Notes under the pieces: model-generated | Databases searched by the model: none | The model's input: only the letters and a program-made list of their open reading frames with translations | Told to the model about the DNA's origin: nothing | Shown here: one piece after another, positions 18,657 to 24,868 of the stretch | Numbering within the stretch: the first letter of the stretch is position 1 | Layout: each line of letters opens with the position of its first letter | Translations under genes and position numbers: made by a program | Origin: Basidiobolus meristosporus CBS 931.73 | Taxonomy: Eukaryota; Basidiobolomycota; Basidiobolomycetes; Basidiobolales; Basidiobolaceae | Length of the DNA stretch: 24,868 nucleotides | Assembly (NCBI GenBank): GCA_002104905.1 | Contig: MCFE01000939.1 | Location: 1 to 24,868, forward strand | Direction of reading: 5' to 3'

Positions 18657-19185
18657 TTAGGGGGGGAGGAAAGTCACCAAGTGGTGAAGTCTTTATTTAC
18701 TTATGACAAGTATCTAAAGAAGCCAAGTTAATCTGAAGTAATTCCTAGAAAGCTAGGTCTGAGAGATATCTTCCTGGTAAGCCAGGTCTGAGAGTTGAGA
18801 AGCTGAGTGGTACTATATTTCCTAGTTAGCTAGGTCTGAGAGAGGTTTCCTGGAAAGCCAGGCCTGAGAAGTGAGAATCTGAATATATCTGAGCTAAGTT
18901 ATATTGGTTTGCGGTAGCTGGATTGTGGCCGTAAAGGCCAGTAGACTGGGGGAACTGAGATGAATTTCTGGGCAATCACTGGCCAAATTTACTAGGCAAA
19001 TCTGGCCATTAGCATTTCAAGGATTTCAGCCAATCAGAGCCTTTACTTTGCCCGATGGTTGATCAAGCCATCTCCCAATGAGCACACATCAATTTATTAA
19101 TCAAATTTTTGCTGGATCCAGGATTTGAACCCACAACCATGGGTATGGAAGGGTTAGGGATAACCACAAGGCTAAGTGTTCTTGG
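18657..19185 (-). mobile_element. Array unit 4: tRNA-derived SINE, copy 2
   Basis: Full-length SINE joined to copy 1 by TTAGGG (18657-18662). B box at 19131-19121 and A box at 19175-19164 on the minus strand. Its 5' end CCAAGAAC is complete and is followed directly by the TTAGGG of the LINE A unit. Confidence 0.85.
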
Positions 19186-19247
19186 TTAGGGGGAGACAGT
19201 CACCAACAGGTGAAATCTTTATTTCAGTTGAAACAAAGAAGCCAGCG

Positions 19248-22018
19248 CTACTGTTGTAGCTTTGATACAAGAGTGTGTAGCTGAGGGGAATTTGTAGGTA
19301 AGTTAATAAGAAGTGATGATAGTTCTTCAGTGCTCAAGACACTGTTCAGTGGGAAGGGGGGTAGCAAGAGAGGTAGGAATGACTTGTGAACAACATTAAT
19401 GAGGGGAATGTGATAAGGATTGATATTCATCATAAAGGGAGTGTGCTGCTGCAGATATTGCTGCCAAAGGTCTGTCAAGTACTTCAGGTAGGCCAGCTTG
19501 GGTTTTTCTGACTGCAGAATATAGTGAGCAAACTTCTTGACTTCAGGATCTCCAAGTATAGTTCTCCAGCAGGAGCCAGGTGTTGTGTGGTGTGTTCTCT
19601 TCCAGGCCTTAATCAGTGGGTTGTTGCAGTTGTGAAGTCTGAGGTATAATCTGGTTCTAAGGTAGAGAAGTCTGATCTTATAGGGCATAAACCCAAAAGC
19701 ACCAAGAATAGCATGTCTGTAGGGGCATTCAGGCAAATGAGGCACCAAGGAGGTAATGCACCATACTGCAAACTTGTCAAGCTTAGTGCAGTCTCTAGAA
19801 GTAAGAGAGAGAAGTGGTAAGCCAAATTCCAGGACAGGGAAGACAAACTGCTTGAGTAGAAGGAGGCAGCTGGGAGCTGAAGTTGTAGGAGGAGTAACAG
19901 CCAGTAGCTTGTGGAGTGCCTGTCTTGCAAGGATAATTCTCTTCTTCAGGTGTGCTCCAGAGTCTAGTCCAGTAGGAAGGAAAGGAAAGCCAAGATATGT
20001 AGCAGAAACCTGAGCAGGTAGAGTGGAGCTCTGCAAGTTGATGGGAGAGCCCAAAGGTACTGTCTTTGCAATGGAAAGCTGGAGATTATTCTTCTGCAGA
20101 TACTGGTGGATGGTCTGGGAGTCTTGTTGTACATTGGAGGAGGATATTCTGATGTCATCAGCAAAGAGAGTAACCAGGCAGTCAGCTGAGAGTCTTGGGA
20201 AATCATTCAGGAAGAAGGCAAACAGTATAGGACCAAGCACAGAGCCTTGAACCACTCCATTAGGAACTGAGAACACAGCTGATTGCTCACTTGGGTGCAG
20301 AATTCTTGCTTGTGGATCCAGAAACAGAGACCTGACAAGGAGGGTGAGAGAGGTAGTGGAGAAGCATTGCAACTTGGACCAAAGCAGATTTCTGTCAACT
20401 GAATCAAAGGCCTTAGTAATATCAAACAGAACAGAGGGATACTTGCACTGGAGAGAGTGATCTTGGCTAAGTATGACTGCATATTCCAAGGAGAGGCCAG
20501 GAACAAAGCCAAACTGTGCAGGATGAAAGCTTGAGGGAGTCAGAGTAGAGCTCCTGAGCAAGCAGAAGCTCAAACACCTTTCTGCAGGTGGGCAGCAGAG
20601 ATATTGGCCGGTAGGAGCTAGGATCCAGGTGCTTTCCTTTACCCTTGTACAGTGGCAGAACATTTGCAAAGGACCATTCCTCAGGAGTAGAAAGCTGGGC
20701 TGAGCATTGCTGAAAGCAGTGGAAGCAGAAGTGCAGACATGGCCTTGGTACTAGTCTTCAGAAGCTCATAGGAGATTGTGTCCACACCTGGAGCAGTAGA
20801 GTTGGGAAGCCTCTTGAGCACATTATGGATTCTCCTTTGATCAAGTGCAAGTGGGATGGGCAGAGTCTTGAAGTCAGGATGAAAGCCAGGAGTTGAGTAC
20901 TGCTTTGTAGAGAAGAAGATGTTAGCCAGCTGTTCTGTTGAAGGTAACTTCCTGGAAGAGGGCCTCATTGCCCTGTAGAGTCTTGATACTGTTCTTGTTA
21001 TAGAGTTGGAAGATTGCAGAGGCAAAGAACTCATAATATGATCCCAGAGCTGAGTATGCAGAGTGTGGTGAATTGCCTTGGAGTGGTGTATTGCTGTCAG
21101 GAGGAGTTTCTCTGTTTTTGGGTTAGGGAAACTCAGGTAGCTTTGTTGCAGGGCTGAAACAATGGATTCCCATTTTCTTGAGGTAACAGCAGTAGTCTTG
21201 CATGGCAGTGAGAGGGAGGCAGACACCAGAATCAGATGCTTCACAAAGAGCCAGGCATAGTTGAGATCATCTGGCAGAGAAAGTAGCAAACTGGCAAGCT
21301 TCAAGTAGTTCCCAAAGTCTTTCTTCTGATTCTTGGTAGCTTTGTGGGTGAGCACAGTAAGTTTTGGCAGCTTCTTCTTCACAACTGGTTGCATAGAAAG
21401 GGACCAGGCTGGGTGGTCAGAGGCTCTCAAGGATCCTAGCTCAGCTCCAGAGAATTGCTTAACTTCATTCACAAAGTAGAGGGCAGCAGCAGAAGGGCAG
21501 ATCCAGTCAACACATCTTTTCTCAGATTGAGCACCTAGTGCTAGCAGGTGGCTTTCTCTCAGGAAGTTCAGTAGGAATGTAGACCTTGGCTTCATTCTTG
21601 CAGTCAGAGTAGTCTTGTTCTCAGGATGGGGAATGTTGAGATCTCCAAGCAAGATAACAGGTGTTGATATAGATTGTTGGTATTGCTGAACCTTCTGGCA
21701 TATAACTTGCACTTCCTGAAGGGCAAGACTTGGAGGCAGATAGCAGAGCACCAGACTGATAGTTGGCAACTGGAGAGCAGCACAGTAAGGGGAGTAAAGA
21801 GGAACACAGAGCTGAGGAGTATTGATGGTAGAAGAGATGAAGCAGATAGAGGAGGTATTCTTTGTTCTAGGAGTAGAAAAGCAATATAGATTAGTCAAAA
21901 GTATAGAGGGTAGCTGGACATCAATCAAACACAGGAGGGAAAATCTTGAAAGAAGTCTCTCTAGAGTTGGTCTTGATGGCTGTATGCTGTTGCAGTTAAG
22001 CAACAGAACTTCAGGTAG
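19248..22018 (-). pseudogene. LINE A ORF2: endonuclease plus reverse transcriptase, two frameshifts
   Basis: No ATG opens the frame; it starts right after TGA 22021-22019. The endonuclease (22018 to about 21300) shows LNCNSIQPS, LLGDLNIPH and ASDHPAWS, the Asn, Asp/Asn and SDH blocks of APE-type nucleases. The usual QE block near residue 35 reads CLIDVQLP and seems degenerate. The RT follows: LPLYKGKGKHLDPSSYRPIS, QFGFVPGLS, DITKAFDSVDR, GVVQGSVLGP and LFADDIRI, where FADD is the catalytic box. A Cys/Trp-containing C-terminal domain ends at TAG 19250. The piece at about 20700-20530 is in a third frame, so two shifts (near 20690-20715 and 20525) disable it. I place it among APE-encoding LINEs without fixing a clade. 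Confidence 0.85.
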
Positions 22019-22021
22019 TCA

Positions 22022-22334
22022 GGCAGAGGTTGTAGCTTCTTCAGAGGCAGCATTGATAATGTGACCTGCAGAGTCCCAGAGCTCTTCAAATGGTGCATCA
22101 CTTAAGTCAGCAAGGAGGGAAATGGCATGATTCTTGAGGAAGTATGCCACATCATAGGAGGGGGCTTGTCTCTTGATGGCAGCAAAGAAAGACAGAATGG
22201 CAACATGGCTGGAGGCTTGTTGAACAGTAGAGAGTCAGAGGATTCAGATTCTTCAGGCACTATCTTGAAGTCAGTTTCAGCAGTTAAGGTTCTTCTCCAC
22301 AAAGGCAACAAATGGGTCAGCAATGTTTTAGGTC
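22022..22334 (-). pseudogene. LINE A ORF1, C-terminal fragment
   Basis: The last part reads AILSFFAAIKRQAPSYDVAY, FLKNHAISLLADL, ELWDSAGHIINAASEEATTS and stops at TGA 22021-22019. It resembles the LINE B ORF1 end (AVTHFLKDYYISQAYLL, LWDTALTLA). Earlier pieces (ADPFVAFVEKNL, TAETDFKIVPEESESSDS) lie in other frames, so it is frameshifted. ORF1 proteins of LINEs bind the element RNA. Confidence 0.65.
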
Positions 22335-22860
22335 TTAGGGGGAGGAAAGTCACCAAGTGGTGAAATCTTTATTTACTTATGACAAGTATCTAAAGAAGCC
22401 AAGTTAATCTGAAGTATTCCTAGAAAGCTAGGTCTGAGAGATATCTTCCTGGTAAGCCAGGTCTGAGAGTTGAGAAGCTGAGTTGTACTATATTTCCTAG
22501 TTAGCTAGGTCTGAGAGAGGTTTCCTGGAAAGCCAGGCCTGAGAAGTGAGAATCTGAATATATCTGAGCTAAGTTATACTGGTTTGCGGTAGCTGAATTG
22601 TGGCCGGAATGGCCAGTAGACTGGGGGAACTGAGATGAATTTCTGGGCAATCACTGGCCAAATTTACTAGGCAAATCTGGCCAATTAGCATTTCAAGGAT
22701 TTCAGCCAATCAGAGCCTTTACTTTGCCCGATGGTTGATCAAGCCATCTCCCAATGAGCACACATCAATTTATTAATCAAATTTTGCTGGATCCAGGATT
22801 TGAACCCACAACCATGGGTATGGAAGGGTTAGGGATAACCACAAGGCTAAGTGTTCTTGG
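22335..22860 (-). mobile_element. Array unit 6: tRNA-derived SINE, copy 3
   Basis: Full-length and very close to copies 1 and 2. B box at 22806-22796 and A box at 22850-22839 on the minus strand. The tail joins truncated LINE A at TTAGGG 22335-22340, and the 5' end CCAAGAAC joins LINE B at TTAGGG 22861-22866. Confidence 0.85.
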
Positions 22861-22988
22861 TTAGGGAGGGAAAGTCACCAAGGTAGGTGAAATCTTTATT
22901 TGATTTCAGACAAGTCTAACTACAAATAAAGAAGCCAGCTGGGAATAGAAGATTCCCAAAGTAAACACTAAGTTGAATATGAATAAAT

Positions 22989-23715
22989 CTAAGCTAAAGT
23001 TAAGGCAGTATCCCAGAGTACACTGGAGTTCAGGTTCATGGGGGAGTGAAGTAGATAAGCTTGAGAGATATAATAATCTTTTAAGAAGTGGGTAACAGCA
23101 GGTGAAGGGGAGTTTTTGATAAGTGAAGTGAATCTTGAGAGCAGAGATTCCTCCAATGAGAAGGTCTTGTAAACTGGAGAATCAGGAAACTCTTTAAAGG
23201 CATGGTCAGTAGGTTGCCAGTAAAACTGGTCAGAGACATTTTGAGAGAACTCTTTGGCAATACTTTTGTCAAGTACTACCTCCAGAGTGTGATTGTTGAT
23301 AAATCTCATGTTAACAATCTTGGATAAATTGTAACCTTGTTGCTTGAGATACATCCTATGCTCAGATATAGGAATGAACTCCACATTGGCAAAGTAGCAG
23401 ACAGTCCAGTCAGTAGCAGGAGGTAAATCAGAAGTGGCAGGAAACTTTCTTTTAGTCTTGGGAGGAGCATCAGGATGTCTTGAGGAAGCAGGAACAGGCT
23501 TTTTGACAGCTTCAGAGTAGGAAGAGTGAGCAGGAGCAGATGATTCTTGGGGAGTCTTGTTGACAGGAAGAGCTGGCAGAGAGACAATAGATTCTTGCAG
23601 ATCAGAGAAGGCAGAAACAGCTTTTGACTTGTTTCTTGAGTAAAGCATTTTCAGCTTCAACAAGTGCAAGCCTTTCCTCAAGGAAGGAAATCTGAAGGGA
23701 ATGGAGTGAAGGCAT
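22989..23715 (-). pseudogene. LINE B ORF1 protein, one frameshift
   Basis: It starts at ATG 23715 (MPSLHSLQISFLEERLALVE). The next residues, AENALLKKQ, complete a short leucine-zipper-like coiled coil, a common oligomerisation element of LINE ORF1 proteins. Near 23635-23650 the frame changes and continues as KAVSAFSDLQESIVSLPALP. A Pro/Ser/Lys-rich linker follows, then a folded domain (about 23410-23170: WTVCYFANVEFIPISEHRMY, then VVLDKSIAKEF), ending LWDTALTLA at TAG 22991-22989. Its likely role is RNA binding in the retrotransposition particle. The single frameshift makes this copy defective, or it is a base-call error. Confidence 0.7.
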
Positions 23716-23903
23716 AAGAAATAAGAAGAAGAGGGTAAGATGGGGTGGGTGGGTGGGAAAATTAGCAGGGAGAAGAGAAGGAAGGAGCAAAAATTCCAGA
23801 AGTCAGAATTTATAGATGGATGGACAAGGGTAGATGGATGGATTATTCCTGGGTTAGGAAAATTAGCAGGGAGAAGAGAAGGAGCAATTCAGAGTCAGAT
23901 TAT
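23716..23903 (-). repeat. LINE B 5' region with imperfect tandem repeat
   Basis: The motif aaaattagcagggagaagag occurs at 23758 and again at 23859, each followed by aaggagcaa-type sequence, giving a ~100-bp imperfect duplication. ggatgga runs lie between them. Confidence 0.55.
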
Positions 23904-24868
23904 AGGGTTAGGGGGAGGGAAAGTCACCAAGTTGGTGAAATCTTTATTTGAGTTAAGAACTAATCTAAGTACAAATAAAGAAGCCAATTAAGAGGTCTAG
24001 AACCTCTCTAATAAGTAATCTAATTTATGTTTTGTTTCATCTCTAATGTTTGTTTCAATAAAGTAAAGCTCATCAGGGGTAAATATAAAATTCAAGGGGT
24101 TTTGGGGGAAGTACAAATTGTAGATGTTTCTGATCAATATAATCCAAGACTGGAACCCAGCCTGGGATTAGGTGTAGTAGGAAAGGTGTGTGGACTTGTA
24201 AGTAGCTCTGCCACATAGATCTTAGTATGGCCTGAGCCAGTAGTCTTGGTTTCTCAGCTTTTTGAAGTTTTGAAGCAAGCTCTGTTACTACAGCAGAGCC
24301 AACCAGGGTGTGCCAGCAAGAAGATTTCAGGGAGGAGTTAGATTGAAGCCATTGTTTGATGGAGGGGTTATGTGATTTCTGAAGTTTGACTAGGAAGGAA
24401 GTACACGGAGATAGATCATTTCGGATTTGGTATGGGTAGAACCCAAAGGCTCCATTAGTTGCATGGATATAGGGAGATACTGGAAGATAAGGTACCAAGG
24501 ATCTGATACACTGATGGAGAAATTTATCCAGGCGGTGAAGTTCTCTGGAGGTTAGGGGTATAATGTGGAGACCAAATTCAAGTACTGGCAGTACATACTG
24601 CTTCAGAAGTATAGGGATCTTTTGAATTGGAGTGTCTGGAGTGACTACTACCAGAAGCTTTTTGAGAGCCTGTTGGGCAAGACGGATCCTATTATTCAGG
24701 TGGAGCTTTGAGTCAATCCCATGTTGACAAAATGGCAGACCTAGATATATTGCAGTTTGTTGTGGCAGAATGCTAGTGTTCTGTATAGTTGTAGTGCATC
24801 CAATTGGGACTGTCTTGGAAATTGAGAGTGAGAGGTTGTTGGCAGCCAAGTACTTCTCAATGATGGCA
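23904..24868 (-). mobile_element. Array unit 8: LINE C, continues past the right edge
   Basis: It begins on the left with gggttaggggg and the shared tail (stem-loop 23938-23924, then AATAAA), followed by ~135 nt of 3' UTR and the end of ORF2. The 5' part lies outside the window. Confidence 0.85.
24073..24868 (-). CDS. LINE C ORF2, C-terminal RT/thumb and tail domain (partial)
   Basis: The frame is open from the right edge to TGA at 24073, with no break in 265 codons. It aligns by eye with LINE A ORF2 after its FADD box: LSLSISKTVPIGC versus LQLSIAKTVPLGS, YLGLPFCQHGIDS versus YLGFPFLPTGLDS, and YVLPVLEFGLHIIPLTSR versus FVFPVLEFGLPLLSLTSR. The proteins are clearly homologous but far from identical, so LINE C is a separate lineage. 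Both share a C-terminal SCW block, but LINE C ends about 30 residues earlier. This is the least damaged LINE frame in the window, so a complete copy could lie to the right. Confidence 0.85.
   Translation of the reverse strand, partial: AIIEKYLAANNLSLSISKTVPIGCTTTIQNTSILPQQTAIYLGLPFCQHGIDSKLHLNNRIRLAQQALKKLLVVVTPDTPIQKIPILLKQYVLPVLEFGLHIIPLTSRELHRLDKFLHQCIRSLVPYLPVSPYIHATNGAFGFYPYQIRNDLSPCTSFLVKLQKSHNPSIKQWLQSNSSLKSSCWHTLVGSAVVTELASKLQKAEKPRLLAQAILRSMWQSYLQVHTPFLLHLIPGWVPVLDYIDQKHLQFVLPPKPLEFYIYP

Larger units (their letters stand above)
19186..22334 (-). mobile_element. Array unit 5: LINE A, 5'-truncated non-LTR retrotransposon
   Basis: On the minus strand it reads: a 3' fragment of ORF1, a single TGA, ORF2 with APE-type endonuclease and reverse transcriptase, a short 3' UTR with AATAAA, a stem-loop (19213-19200) and CCCTAA. 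The 5' end is lost at 22334, where a SINE tail begins. The coding sequence has several frame changes. Confidence 0.9.
22861..23903 (-). mobile_element. Array unit 7: LINE B, ORF1-only non-autonomous element
   Basis: It has a 5' region with repeats (23716-23903), ORF1 (23715-22989), then directly a ~125-nt 3' UTR with two AATAAA motifs, the stem-loop TCACC-TACCTT-GGTGA (22890-22875) and CCCTAA. No endonuclease or RT sequence lies between ORF1 and the tail, so it depends on another element, like the mammalian half-LINE HAL1. Confidence 0.8.

Noticed and set aside
18131-22860. CRISPR-like array
   Set aside because: The repeats are long dispersed SINE copies, not short repeats with unique spacers.

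Overview
The window looks like nuclear DNA of a fungus. The evidence is a secreted CAP/PR-1-type protein, a Cys-rich Thr-linked module of the kind fungi use to bind chitin, a BAHD-type acyltransferase, a gene with 53-60 nt introns (one carrying a perfect TACTAAC branch site), and a dense load of Copia, Tnp2-type and LINE elements ending in TTAGGG, the common fungal telomere repeat. The phylum cannot be fixed from the sequence alone.

Layout. 1-1.6 kb: remnants of two related genes, each broken by a frame change. 1.8-2.4 kb: intact CAP gene with TATA box and AATAAA. 2.85-3.37 kb: two-module Cys-rich gene with no ATG and a displaced reading frame in module 1. 3.4-5.15 kb: AT-rich DNA with a diverged tandem duplication. 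5.15-6.44 kb: an unrecognised four-exon gene that looks intact once its introns are removed. 7.0-15.0 kb: transposon graveyard on the minus strand: Copia LTRs (three copies of about 347 bp), Copia pol and gag fragments, and a Tnp2-type DNA transposon split by a further LTR-like insertion, beside a plus-strand ORF with a 207-bp tandem repeat. 15.0-15.2 kb: a SINE fragment cut by a Copia LTR. 15.6-17.15 kb: one intronless, GC-richer acyltransferase gene.

17.94 kb to the right edge: the most interesting part. Eight non-LTR retroelement units lie head to tail, all on the minus strand: two short LINE tails, two SINEs, LINE A, a third SINE, LINE B (ORF1 only) and LINE C (runs off the edge). Seven of the eight left ends begin with TTAGGG and the eighth with TAGGGGG. 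All units share the same 3' end: AATAAA, a small stem-loop, then CCCTAA. The SINE has a tRNA-type promoter and borrows this LINE-like 3' end. The G-rich strand runs left to right with element 3' ends on the left, the polarity expected if element RNAs were reverse transcribed onto TTAGGG chromosome ends. The array therefore resembles the telomeric retrotransposon arrays known from Magnaporthe (MoTeR), silkworm (SART/TRAS) and Drosophila (HeT-A/TART), but with several LINE lineages plus a parasitic SINE. LINE A also shows ORF1 and ORF2 in one frame separated by a single TGA in the readthrough context TGA CTA.

Most transposon ORFs are broken by frame changes. The CAP, four-exon and acyltransferase genes appear intact.
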